Origin: Ciona savignyi
Taxonomy: Eukaryota > Chordata > Ascidiacea > Phlebobranchia > Cionidae
DNA length: 64,000 nt
Direction: 5' to 3'
Assembly (NCBI GenBank): GCA_000149265.1
Contig: CH003359.1
Coordinates: forward strand, 115,586-179,585
Shown piece after piece: positions 49,201 through 62,121 of this stretch. Position 1 is the first letter of the stretch; each line of letters opens with the position of its first letter. Made by a program: the position numbers and the translations under genes. The notes beneath the pieces were generated by a model. That model ran no database searches, was not told where the DNA came from, and saw nothing but the letters and a program-made list of their open reading frames with translations.

Positions 49201-49850
49201 TGGAAATTTTCAATGAATTTTCCCACAGCATGCGCACGTGCGGCGGGAGTGTGTATGCGCGCGCGCATAGTAAAGCGAACTATAGACCGTTGTAAACAGA
49301 CCCGAACCACAAAACCGGTTGCAACCATCCTGAAATATCTGGTTTGATCTGAACTGAACTGGGTGGGACTTGATTTTGAGCCTGATGTAGAACAAAGAAG
49401 CTTAAAACAATTAAGCAAAACATGAACTAAACTAATTGTATACATGGTACTTAGCACAACACAATGCCAAGTTCATGCCTACAGTAGTTAAATTAATTAA
49501 CGTTATGGTTCAGGTACTTTTTTTACTGTGATTAAATCTAATTAACGTTGTATATTACATGTATTTGAAATATAAAGCTAAATCAAATGTTTTAAGATTT
49601 AATTTGTGATTGCTAATATACATGGATGGCGGTATGCGTATTAAACCATTTCCAACACTTTAATGACTCTAGGCAATCACAAAACCCAATACTATACTTT
49701 ATAATAAATCAAGGTTTCATGAACAACTTTAATTCTATATGATGTGGGGCTGTAATGGTGATTACAGACTGTTGCTAAAACAGGATAAATTTAGGTTATT
49801 TGTTTGTACGTAAACTTTTTTAATTTCAACAGCAACTTCATAAGCTCAGT

Positions 49851-52800
49851 ATGCCTCCGATTGCCATGTCTGTCAACGTGACCCAACAACATGGCCAACA
49901 ACTTCTTGACTTTGGCCAGAAGTTGGATATTTCACTGCTAGACAGTGTAGTGGGTTGCTTGTACAATGGTGAAGGCCAATCTGTAAGTTATTAGCTAATT
50001 TACCATTTTAAAATATACAATATGTTTATTCCAGGGTGGTGATAAGAATCATTTTTCATTACCGTATTGTACGTGCTAAATCTGTCACGAATTTTAGTTA
50101 TATTAACTTTGACATTGATGAATATATTTACTTCAGAGCTGGTATTCTGACATCTCGATTATAAAATTCATGGATCAAATTTCTTCAATCATGATCAGAA
50201 AAGAGTCAATATTAATCAATTTTCAAATCTGATTACAGAAAAGCAAATCTCAAATTACTAAAGGACCCTTCAAAGCCAGTGTTAAATAATGCTGTTATAT
50301 AGCATCATGTATGCATGATTGACAGATTGATGTTTTGCATACGTGATTGAAATATGATGATGAAATGGTTGTGATGCAATTTTGACCATTTTATCTGTAC
50401 AAATAATATACCGTACATAGTTGACGCAAATTTTACCGTATGTAAAGCCAATCAATATTATATGATTTGCATGGCATAGTGGTGTAAAAGTATGTTGTTA
50501 CCAGCGCACCGCTACCAGTATTTAATACTACAATAGAGATATCTTTACATTTTAAGTGGTTATTTGAAAAAAAATTCCGCTTGTGTTACAGCTGATATTA
50601 ACCAGTAGCGCTTTCATTGTTGGTTTATGGCCCTCACAATCTTTTATTGCATAAACTATTTGGTCACAAAGGGTTTAATGTTGCGATAAAAAAGTAACCG
50701 CAACTGATAGCGTTTGTTTGCTGTAATGCTCACAAAAAATTTAATAGCTCCAGCAAGGGCATTTCCAAAACAAATAAAAAAAAGTTAGATCTTTTATTTT
50801 GGCTTCCGAGTTTTTGACAAGGATTTGTTCTCCAGCTGCTTTTATAACCGGATTTTCCCCATACTGGTAATGCCCCTGTGCACCAGATAAAAACATCCCC
50901 TTTTCTTGTACTATTCCTGCTTTTTAATTGTTTGACTTTACAGTTTAATCATCAACGATTGTATTTATTTCCACTTTTTGTTTTTGTTGTGTTTGCAAGT
51001 TCTCACTAATGGATGTAGTTTTGCTGTCACATAACCTCCATTCCTGCTAGTTAAAATTGTACCCACTTTAAACTTTGGGAGTAAACATTTAGCGTTATTT
51101 TACAGTCTATTAAAATGTCGTTCAAACCTTCTAGTAATTTTCCGTTGATAAAGCATGCACAGTGATTTGTTTTTTAAGCAATGCATAGTGTTGTTTTGGA
51201 ATATTTACTTATGTTGTTGGGGAATGTGTACAAGGTACACATGTATGTGTACCATATACGTCTAGTTAAATAAAGTTCTCAAAGGCCAGGGCATGTATTT
51301 TTCTTAGCTTTAAGTGCTGTGCAAATAAATCTATATATAAACTGTTTCCACCTTTGTAAAACAACAAGGCACTATTATGTTTGATTGATTAATATTTTCT
51401 GAAATACTCACAGCTCTTATTTTAATTACAATGCAAATTTTAAGAGCAAACAATTTCCACAGCAACGGATTGCCGAAAACATACTCACCGCACTAAAGGA
51501 GCACCCCGAATCATGGACCCGTGTGGATACCATTCTAGAATATTCCCAAAACCAACAAACAAAGGTAATTTGTGTATTCTTAAATATATACATTATAACC
51601 AAGTTTAACCCTTAATTAATAACCAAGTTTAACCCTTAATTTTATATTTTTAGTATTATGCTTTACAAATCCTGGAAAATGTTATCAAAACCCGATGGAA
51701 AGTTTTGCCAAGAAACCAATGTGACGGTAACTTTTTAGTGATGTTTTTAATTCAACTGTTTGCTTTTAATACAAATTTAACTGCTGTATATTATATTTTT
51801 TCCATGGCAAAACACTATTTTTATATTTATTATTAAATATTTTATTATTTTGCTAGATGCACAATAAACTTTTATAACTAAATAATTAAAATAATTTCCA
51901 TGTAGAGAAGTCGGTAAAAGAAAAGTTTTTGTAAATTTCCAGGCATCAAAAAATACATCGTTGCACTTATTATAAAAACGTCATCGGACGCCGCTTTAAG
52001 TGAAAAGGAGAAAACATACCTTGGAAAACTAAACATGATACTTGTACAAATACTGAAACAAGATTGGCCTAAGAACTGGCCCACATTTATTAGCGACATT
52101 GTGGGTGCAAGCAGAACGAATGAGTCTTTATGCCAAAACAATATGGTCATACTGAAACTGCTCAGGTAAATACGCCACAGTCGTCCACATGTGTCTGTAT
52201 ATAATAGACCTAACCAGGGGGTCTTTTCTATGTACTATTGTACCTTTTATTTTTTACACCAGCTTTTAAAACATTTTAAAAAGGTAAATGTGAAGTTATG
52301 CTAAATGTAATCATAAAAATACTTGTTTTAAAGCGACTTAAAGGGTTCTCCACACTAACTTAATATAAGCAACTCCTTTAACTTTCAAGTAATTTATCTC
52401 ACTCCCATTATATTTTTTCAGTGAAGAGGTGTTTGATTTTTCTCAAGACCAAATGACCCAAGTAAAGGCGAAACACCTAAAAGACAGCATGTGTAATGAG
52501 TTTTCTGATATATTTCAACTTTGCCAGTTTGTAATGGTAAGTTGTGTAATACTTACAAATGACTTTGTGATGTGTCTGTTGTTTTAAAGTATTATTTAAT
52601 CAACTTTCTACCTTTTTAGGACAACTCCCAGAATGCACCACTTGTAAACGCAACGCTAAGCACTCTTCTGTGCTTTCTGAACTGGATTCCTCTAGGTTAT
52701 ATATTTGAAACTGAACTTATTACCCAGCTTATTTATAAGGTTAGTTGATATGCTTAATAATGCAATATATTATACAGGTTTATACTTAATTTGCCATATA

Positions 52801-55800
52801 CTTAATCTTGACAAAATTTATTTCAGTTTTTAAACCTACCCATGTTTCGAAATGTGACGCTAAAGTGCATCACCGAAATAGGTGAGATATCATGTTTCTT
52901 TTGTGTAATTTGCAATTTTAAAATGCTTTATTTGCAGCTGGGGTAAGTGTTGCTGGAAAATACGATGAACAGTTTTTAAAACTCTTTTCTCATACAATGC
53001 AACAACTAAAACAGGTAATTCTACAAAACTAGATTACTTGTGTTAAAAGGTAGATTTCTTGTGTGTAAATCTTAATTGCATTTTAGTCCCAATAGTAGGG
53101 CTTGACATAAACTGCAATGGCATTTTTATGGGAATACTACATATAGCAATTCAAGTATTACTTCAATCCTGTTCTATGTAATTATACAAACAACTATTTA
53201 GAAATAAATAGCGAATCCACAAATCCTACCTGCCATTAACTTAGTTTAACACTTTTTCAGATGTTGCCACCAAATGTGAACATGAAGGCTGCGTACGCCA
53301 GTGGTTCAGACACTGAGCAAAACTTTATCCAAAATTTAGCCTTATTTTTATGTACCTTCCTCAAAGAACACGGCCAACTTGTGGAAAAAGAAGATCTACG
53401 GCCAAACTTAGTTGATGTAAGTTGTGATTATTCAAATTGAACCCTTAGTAATCTAACTTTTGAGAAAAATAGTGGGTGGTATTGACATAAGGGAATAAAG
53501 CACATGAAAAGATGTAATATGACATAAACTTCGCCCAATACAAATTTAAAAGCTTTTGTTTGTAATATAATACTCCAACATTCTGTTTGAAATACTATAT
53601 GATTGTGAAAATAATTATAGTCGCTGTTTAAAACAGAAGTACATAAATTGCCTATAGAATCACACAAAGTCATAGTTTTAACCAACATCCATCTTCGATA
53701 ATCCACACACAGAGAAGTGTATTTTATTCCCACTTAACAGACCTATTTGCCACGCAGGCTCTTGGTTACCTTGTCCACATATCTGAGGTTGAGGAAACTG
53801 AGATCTTCAAGATCTGCTTGGAATACTGGAACTCCCTCTCTGCTGAGCTGTACAGGGAGAATCCGTTTTCTCCCACCCCAACTCTTATCGCATCCACCGA
53901 TCCCATTGTTCCAGCCAGAAGACAAATCTACCTCCCGATTCTATCACGGGTAAGTTGGTGCATATTCCTTGCATTGTGAAATGAAGGAGCATGGTTGGTA
54001 TAACATTGCTTAAAGCGGAAAACAGCAATGATAGTCCTCCAAGGTGATATTATAATGTTTAAATGTTGAATAATATCTTATGGAGTGTATTTGCAATTTG
54101 TGTTGGAAAATCTATCGGGCTGTAATAATCCTGCTGCGAGGTGTCAAATAATATGTCTAAAGGTTATAAATATAAACATCTAGTTTTTTAGAGTAAAAAT
54201 TCTACCTTGTTTAATTGATCCAACACCAACCATATTCTCTTTGCTTTATGTGTTTGAGACTGCCAATATATTTTGTCAGGCCGATTTTATATATCAGAAA
54301 TTAACCCATACTTTGTTTAAGTGGGCCAACATCAACCTTAACCTTGTAGTTTCAACCGACACAATATTTTCTCAGGTCCGATTGGTGATGATTAGTCGGA
54401 TGGCGAAACCAGAGGAAGTGTTGGTCGTGGAGAACGAACAGGGAGAAGTTGTTCGGGAGTTCATGAAGGACACCGATTCTATCAATCTGTATAAAAATAT
54501 GAGGGAAACGCTAGGTAGGCGACCTGTGTTGTTCATGTGTTTTATGCAATTTTAAAGTTCTTAGTTTAATACTGAACTAGTGAACTGTACATGCAATGTT
54601 CTGGTGCTGTAAACCGGGAGGTTCTGCCTCAATTTGTTTTGTTTTGGTGGCACTTGCACGATGTTCTTTTATTCCAGTGAAATTATGTGTTACTCCATTT
54701 AAATGTTACCCAGTTACTCAATATTGCTAAATCCTTGATGTGATAGCCCGAATATGGACATGTGACCAGTACTGAAAATACTTAATAGGGGGAAAACTAG
54801 GCACCTGTCCTATTCTGTATCTTTGTTAAAAATATACAATAATTATTTTGAATATTTAATTTCCACAGTATACCTTACCCACTTGGACTATGTGGACACT
54901 GAACGAATCATGACAGAGAAACTGCATAATCAGGTCGAAATAATACATATTTTGTTAACCTCAACTTTGATTTTAATATTTGGACATCAATAAATAAGTA
55001 ACTACAAATCTTGTATAAAATCCCCAGCAAATCTTTTATATAATCCCCAATTTCTGTGTGTATGAAATCTTTAGATGTATTGTGGTTGTATTGTCATATC
55101 CTTCAGTAATGCAGGGAATTGACAAAATGCTTAGTTTTGCTGCAATTATTCGTTAATTTATTGGTCTTTGTTTCAAGAATAACATTAACAAATTGGTATG
55201 TTTGTGTGACTCTTGTGTCCTTAAAATGTACCGGAGCTAACCAAAGCCGTCCATTCCACAGGTGAATGGGTCAGAATGGTCTTGGAAGAACCTCAACACA
55301 TTGTGCTGGGCCATCGGTAGCATCAGTGGTGCGATGCATGAAGAGGATGAGAAACGCTTCCTTGTCACCGTTATCAGAGGTCAGTTGTGCATATGGACAA
55401 GGTGGGGAATTGTATCTGGCAAAATTACTGTGGACAAGTATTTTCATGGTTACAAAGAATGGTCTTTACTACTTCACAGAAAAACCATAAATTTCTCTTG
55501 ACATAAAGTTTATTTAATTGCAAAAATTAGAAAGGAAAATGTTTGAAAATAAATGAAAGGGAAAAAAATATGGTTGTTGGCTTTTGAGCATATTTATAAT
55601 AAAAATGGAAATGTTATTTTGTAAAACAATTACAAAAAAGTTTTGCAGTAAAATTGATAAACAGTTGATTAAATTTTAATTTTCAAATTTCAATGGCTAG
55701 TTGTGAAAAAACCCATGCTCCCTTGTTTTGAAAGTGCTGCTCTGTTTAATTAAAAACTTACTAATCAATCCTACAGATTTACTTGGTTTGTGTGAGATGA

Positions 55801-58800
55801 AGCGTGGTAAGGACAATAAAGCAATCATTGCATCCAACATCATGTACGTGGTTGGACAATACCCACGATTTCTTCGCGCGCACTGGCGATTCCTCAAAAC
55901 CGTTGTCAACAAGCTATTTGAATTCATGCACGGTATGATGGTAGTTTTGTTGCTAACTTCTTTAATGATGCAATATGATGCAATAAACGAATTCGTGCTG
56001 ATGTGACAGAAGTAAATGTTATATGACTTACAATAAAAAGAAAGGTTTGGACAATTGGTTAGAGTAGTTTAACAAAAAAGGTACTGCAAAAATTCGTTGT
56101 ACTTTTGTCGTTATTTTTCTTACCTATATGTGCTATTCACTGTAAATACTCTATAGGCATAAGCAGCATTTTCTAAACTCCTACACCTTCAGAAACCCAC
56201 GATGGTGTGCAAGACATGGCGTGCGATACTTTCATCAAAATCGCACAAAAGTGTCGGCGACATTTCGTGCAAATGCAAGCGGGTGAGGTGATGCCGTTTA
56301 TCGAGGAAATTCTCTCAAACATCAGCACAATCATATGTGACCTGCAGCCACAACAGGTAACCGGATTAAACCAGTTGAAACGTGAAAAGCCATGTTCACA
56401 ATTTTGTTTTTATGAAAAGTCTTTTATACAGTTAAATGCTGTGTTAGGATTAGCTTGGTACCTTGGTGTATGAATCTTCGTTTATCCAAAAATGTAATCC
56501 TGCCAATGCATGTGAAAATTTGTGCACCCACTTTTTACACTTATTTTTTTATTTCTATTTATTTAATTCCTTTCTATCCCAGGTCCACACCTTCTATGAA
56601 GCTGTGGGGTTCATGATCAGTGCTCAAACTGATTCCGTCGTTCAAGAACATTTGATTGAAAAGTACATGTTGCTTCCAAACCAGGTGTGTGGTACTACAA
56701 TGACCAAAACATTGATTTTAGAATAATTTAAGAATCTTAACTTTTTAGACTTTTATAGTTTTCCAATAAACCTTGAAAATCCCTAATAGCTTAAATCCCA
56801 TCCAGGTTTGGGACAATATCATTCAGAAAGCCACCAAAGATGTAGACATTCTTAAAGACCCAGCTACAGTGAAGCAGTTAGGAAGCATCCTTAAAACCAA
56901 TGTCCGGGCTGGCAAGGCTGTTGGTCATAGCTTTGTGCAACAGGTTAATTTTTTTTATTAGTAATAAATTTTATTGGCTATTTAAAAAAAAGTTTTTTTT
57001 CTTCTTGGCCTTAGCATCCAAAAGGTCGATTATGACTTTTGAATATTGATTTAATGCTTCAAATATTGGTAAATAAGTTGAGATGCAAAACTTTACTTTG
57101 TATAGGGCTACTGGGCTGTGACAATACAGATTTTAGTAAAAAAGGGAATTCCCAATTATATAGCAAAAAACAAACCCGAAAAAGCTTCCCACTAAATACT
57201 AATTTGGTTTGCGTCAGATATCTTTTTTCCTGAAACGATTGCCAAAAAAGTTTTCCAAATAAGCCTCGGGCCATAAAAATGTATTTTAAGATTTACAGTT
57301 CCACGATATTAAGCTGCAAAACCACATATTAAACTTTTGCCTCTTCCCCCCACCCAGCTCGGTCGTATCTACCTTGACATGCTGAACGTGTACAAGTGCC
57401 TGAGTGAGAACATCTCGTCGGCCATCCAACAGAATGGGGAGGGTGTGATGAAGCAGCCCCTCATACGAAGCATGCGCACTGTAAAGAAGGAAACCCTCAA
57501 ACTGATATCGGGTTGGGTCAGTCGAGCAACAGACCCGGAAATGGTGGGTGCTTGTGGAAATATTCGTTAAAATAAAATAAAAATGGAACTAGGAGCAAAA
57601 CACAAAAACATTTTTGAAACAAGCAAAAAAATAAAAAAAAGAATCTATATTGAAGAGGGCTAATGAGTTACAATTCTGCACAAGTTATACGGCTATTATT
57701 GATCTAAAAAGTTAAAAATTTCCATGATTTCTTTTTTTCCCTGTCTTGGTCCTTCCTATACAAGCCACCACTCATCACATTCGTTTCACCAGTTTGTCAT
57801 CACATTCTCATTACCTCCAGGTTGCTGAGAACTTCGTTCCTCCGTTATTAGAAGCGGTGCTGATAGATTACCGCAGCAACGTTCCTGCTGCCCGTGAACC
57901 TGAAGTGTTGAGCACCATCGCTACTATCGTTAATAAGCTAGAGGTTGGTGCAACATTTATTAATTTAGTATTGTATTCTATATTTAAGGGCTTTACAGTG
58001 TTAAAGTTGATCAACTGTTAAATTACTCAAATAAACTTTTGTCATGTCTAAATTTACAAAAAAAAGGTACTTTCATTTCTATCATGTAATACATAAAATA
58101 ATATATATTGGTCTATTGATGATCTTGATGGCCATTTATGTAACATCAGTTCTGTAATCTTAATTTTTACTCAGGGTGCTATTACGAAAGAGATTGGTCA
58201 AATATTCGATGCGGTGTTCGAATGTACACTCGAAATGATAAATAAAGATTTTGAAGAATTCCCGGAATATCGAACTAATTTCTTTTTACTCTTACAAGTA
58301 AGTCGATATTTAAGAAAATCTCTTCACATTCTTGTGTTTACCGCAAAGAGCAAGTGGCCTGTTTAACAAATGCAATGCAATTCCACAGGCTGTGAACAAC
58401 CACTGCTTCCCAGCGCTACTAAGCATACCTCAACCACAGTTCAAACTTGTGCTCGACTCCATTATATGGGCGTTCAAGCACACCATGAGAAATGTTGCTC
58501 ATACAGGTAACAAGATTGCATTAAAATGATTTGAAACTAACAAATTAGTCCCAAAATCAGCCAAAAGTTAAGTAAGAAGGTGGCCTGTCGGCCCTGTCCC
58601 AAAGGGAGCTAGGTGACATTGCGCTTTTCACTATGATGAACGCTTCTCCAAAACATAACATTTAATAGGGTACCGTATATACCTAAAATAAGAAGTAAGA
58701 AAAGCGAGAAAGAATAATAGCAAAACATCAGTATTAAAATCATTTTATGGATATAGATTTAAAATGGTTTAAACAGACCCCGACTGTAATACTAAAGTGT

Positions 58801-60297
58801 TAATCCACAGTGGATTAGTGGCTTCAGCAATAAAAAAAAATGACATTTCCATATATCCATCACTTAATATTCAAGCTTTTTATGTACATATGCAAACTTA
58901 GTAACCACTACCTTTCTTTTCCTAGGACTGAGTATACTCTACCAACTGCTGCAAAACATCACGTCGGTGGACGATGCGGCCCAGAGCTTCTATCAAATGT
59001 ATTTCACCGATATCTTACAGCATGTATTCAGTGTGGGCACAGATACATCACACACTGCAGGTATTTCATTTGTGCTTGTTGTATAGTAAACCTTCTCCTC
59101 AAAAAAAGTACCTTGGTGTGTTCAATAATAGCATTGGAAGTGTAGTAGAGTTAATTTGCATTTATTAAATAGCCATTTTATCTTAGATCGGTGTTGCTGT
59201 TAACTCAAAATTGGTGAACGGATAATTTGCATTAATTTAAACGCCTAACTTTGTTTGCAGGTTTGACTATGCACGCTTCAATACTTGCTTACATGTTCAG
59301 CTTAGTGGAACAAAACAAGATCACAGTACCGCTGCATGCAAATCAACCAAATAACCTGGTTTTTGTTCAAGAATATGTCGCCAATTTATTAAAGACTGCT
59401 TTTCCACATTTGCAAGAGTAAGTAAAGTTCTTTGAAATAATTCCTACCCTCTACAACTTTAGTTGGTTTTCTAAATCAACCAAGTATTAGTCGGTTGTGT
59501 CTATGGCAAGTCACTGAATGCTTATATCCAGTTAATTACTGGGTTGTACTTTAACTGAAGGAATGTGTCAAATCGTACACAACACACTACACCATACGGT
59601 GGGTGGATTTATTAGAATAAAACTTCAATATCACGTCTTCATTTTCGGTTATAACTGTGGCTTGTTTGATGCTTTTTCATGGGTTTTAAATCATCTGCTA
59701 CAGATAAGTGTGCTTTATTTAACACATGTTTTACTTCCAGCGCCCAAATCAAGTTGTTTGTTCGAGGCCTCTTCAGTCTAAATCATGATATCGCTTTGTT
59801 TAAAGACCATCTAAGAGATTTTTTGGTTCAAATCAAGGTAAGTGCATTTCTTTACTGGTAATTTAAAAGAACTGGACTTGTTAAAATCCTACAAAGAAAA
59901 CAGTTTAAACAGATATTTTGGTGTTTTCCTGTTTTTCAATTCCCAATGATAAAAAATATTCATTCTTCCTATACTTAAACAACAGTATCTTCGCAGTAGA
60001 ACAATAAATACTGTAATAATAGCCAAAAAAAACACAAAAAAACTTGATAAGTAAGTGTAAGTGTCGAAGTCGTATTTTTTGGTTAAATCTTTGTAATACA
60101 TTAAACATGGATTATAGGGTGCTCAGTTTCATCACATTTCAATTTTAAAGGAATTTGCCGGCGAAGACACCACCGATCTGTTTCTTGAAGAGCGGGAAGC
60201 CACATTAGTGAAAGCGCAAGAGGAGAAACGTCGGGCACAGATGGCCGTCCCCGGTATTGTTAACCCACACGAGGTCACTGAAGAAATGCAGGACTGA
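49851..60297 (+). CDS. XPO1: Exportin-1 (CRM1), nuclear export receptor
   Basis: Nuclear export receptor that binds leucine-rich export signals with RanGTP. Twenty-five coding exons join in phase to 1070 residues (human 1071): 49851-49982, 51463-51564, 51654-51726, 51943-52165, 52422-52536, 52620-52739, 52827-52881, 52938-53014, 53261-53416, 53758-53949, 54376-54514, 54869-54933, 55262-55379, 55777-55932, 56193-56356, 56583-56684, 56806-56943, 57358-57543, 57821-57943, 58175-58297, 58389-58506, 58926-59060, 59261-59417, 59741-59837, 60151-60297. Identity to vertebrate XPO1 is very high throughout, e.g. [64 protein letters not shown] repeats fill the whole length. The reactive groove cysteine of [12 protein letters not shown] falls at residue 528, exactly the human number, so leptomycin-type inhibition is predicted. 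The ATG follows a splice acceptor by 18 bases (CAACAG at 49827-49832), so the 5' end is either an upstream untranslated exon or a trans-spliced leader. Confidence 0.97.
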
Positions 60298-60587
60298 ACC
60301 TTGTGGTTGTAACGTAACATTGACGCGCAACGCCTGCTGCCGTGCGACTTGGCAGTGCCGAGAGGGTTACGGCAGTTTTCTACTTTATATTTCTCACTGA
60401 TTCTTTTCTATGGAAAGCTGTAAATGACCTTTACATGGTTGGTTGTGTTTCCACTTAGTACGGGTAAACGCGACAATCAACCCTAAAAGTGGTTGTATGA
60501 CTTGTATAAAATGACTTCGTCACAAACTATTGTGTTTGGAATCTTTTTTCTCATTTTATTTTTGTTTAGTCTTTGAAAATGAGAAGC

Positions 60588-60593
60588 AATAAA
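60588..60593 (+). terminator. Poly(A) signal of exportin-1
   Basis: AATAAA about 290 bases past the stop codon, followed by a GTTGTTATTT-type GT-rich stretch within 30 bases, the usual arrangement for cleavage and polyadenylation. Confidence 0.65.
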
Positions 60594-60888
60594 CCAATAA
60601 TACTTTACAACACTGTTGTTATTTACTTGGATTTTTGCTCAAAGCTTTAAAACTTGTGATGCTATCGTAAACACTAAACCAGCTGATAATCCGGTGGAAA
60701 AAATCGTCAATTTTCAGTAATGTTTTAAATGCTCACTTCCTGGTTTGTTTATTTATTGTTTGGATGAGCAGCAGCATGGGATACAACGATTGTTAAAATT
60801 AGAAATCATGAGTACCACATTTATAGAACAGTTTCTAAAGCAACCCTTTGCACTGCCACTTCTATGCTAATAACAGATGGCATTAGTT

Positions 60889-61367
60889 CAATGTTTCCCA
60901 AACCTTTATTTGGCCACAGACTAATTCAAAACCAGCCAAAGACTTAGTGGACTTAAACATTATACAGAGTATGGTTAGTTGGTCACAGAACGCACATTAA
61001 TCACACACTAAGTAAAGAGACAATGAAATAAAATCACTATAAAACAGAACTGAAACCAAGTCAGTAATTTCGTAAGTACTTGTCGAAATTGTGGTCTATG
61101 GTTCTCATCGCACATTGTTTGCTCTTAAAGAATTTGCCATGATAAATTTCATGCTTAGAATTAATGTGCTGTTGAAGTTTAGATTCATTTAAAGAGCTGT
61201 GAGCTAATACTTATTAACATATTACACACTGAAACTGACCTCGCTTTTTACTTCGAATGCATTAATAAAAGCCAATATGCGGTTGTAAGATTCTATTGTT
61301 ATGTGCTTGTGGACTCATTAAATCCCCCCAGCCCAAATGAGTCCGTGGACCAGGTTAGGAAACACTA
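60889..61367. mobile_element. hAT-like non-autonomous transposon
   Basis: Left end CAATGTTTCCCAAACC; right end in reverse complement TAGTGTTTCCTAACC. Eight-base flanks CATTAGTT and TATTAGCT agree at six positions, as expected for an aged target-site duplication. About 0.48 kb, no open frame of note inside. Confidence 0.6.
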
Positions 61368-61412
61368 TATTAGCTACTTACTATAAAGCACAATAAGGAT
61401 TCCACTAAGTTA

Positions 61413-61720
61413 GTCCGGCCCGGTGGTCTAGCGGTTAAGTGCGTCGCCTTTCAATCGAAAGGTTGCAGGTGTGAAACTGGTCACTAGCTAGTCGGTTGTG
61501 TCCTTGGGCAAGGCACTTTACGGACATTGCCTGAACCCAGCGGTTTAATGGGTTCTACAAAATTGAAGGAACGTGTCTATCATATACAACACACTGCAAT
61601 AGCTCCGGTAACCCGACGATGGGCGCGAGGTGATCTGACGATTGCCTGTGTGATAACCCCCTAGGTTTTCCCATTCACGGGGATAAACATGAATATCCTA
61701 TCCTATCCTATCCTATCCTA
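61413..61720 (+). repeat. tRNA-like SINE, family A, full-length reference copy with pentamer tail
   Basis: Head CCGGCCCGGTGGTCTAGCGG carries an A-box (TGGTCTAGCGG) and is followed by AAAGGTTGCAGGTGTGAAAC at the B-box position. The body ends ATTCACGGGGATAAACATG and a tail of at least four CTATC-type pentamers. This tail and the head define about 310 bases and let the other nine copies be aligned. It lies between exportin-1 and the 62.1 kb gene. Confidence 0.85.
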
Positions 61721-62121
61721 AGTAGTATGAACAAGGAAGTCTCAAATTTAATACTTATACAAAAATGTTGATACTTTAACTTGTATTGGTATATTTTGTA
61801 AATAAATAAGCAGGTACAAATACAAATAGTGATGGCAGTTTAGTAGTGCAAACTCAAAATGCAAAAACACCCAGTACCTTTCAAAAAAACAACAGGACAG
61901 AAAAGTTTAATAAATGATTAGGTAAAGTTAAGTGCATTGTAACATTTTAGAGTACCAGTGTATAACACCCAACTTGCGGTATATATCAATAATAATAATA
62001 ATACTGAAACTCAAAAAAAGGCAGGCACCTTTATAAAATGTAATATATGATTTTAGAGGTAAGCAAAGCACAATAACAAGAATTAATCTCAACAAAATTC
62101 CCACAGAGTTCAGTTTGCACA

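Larger units (their letters stand above)
44752..49850. other. Divergent intergenic region between gephyrin and exportin-1
   Basis: Five kilobases between two genes transcribed away from each other. It holds a family A SINE (45505), a cluster of three family B SINE copies with a (TA)n tract (47100-47934) and another family A copy (47985). No coding exon was recognised. The exportin-1 promoter and any 5' untranslated exon should be in its right part, where a CpG-richer stretch with a CRE sits near 49.2 kb. Confidence 0.55.
60298..62121. other. Intergenic, shared 3' side of exportin-1 and the 62.1 kb gene
   Basis: Contains the exportin-1 3' UTR with its poly(A) signal, a hAT-like element and the reference family A SINE. 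No coding exon was recognised. The left flank of the 62.1 kb gene (61730-62121) is AT-rich with no clear minus-strand poly(A) signal. Confidence 0.6.

Noticed and set aside
61413-61480. A tRNA gene at the head of the family A repeat
   Set aside because: It has A-box-like and weak B-box-like sequences but cannot fold into a full cloverleaf with paired acceptor stem, and the same head recurs in many decayed copies; it is a SINE head.
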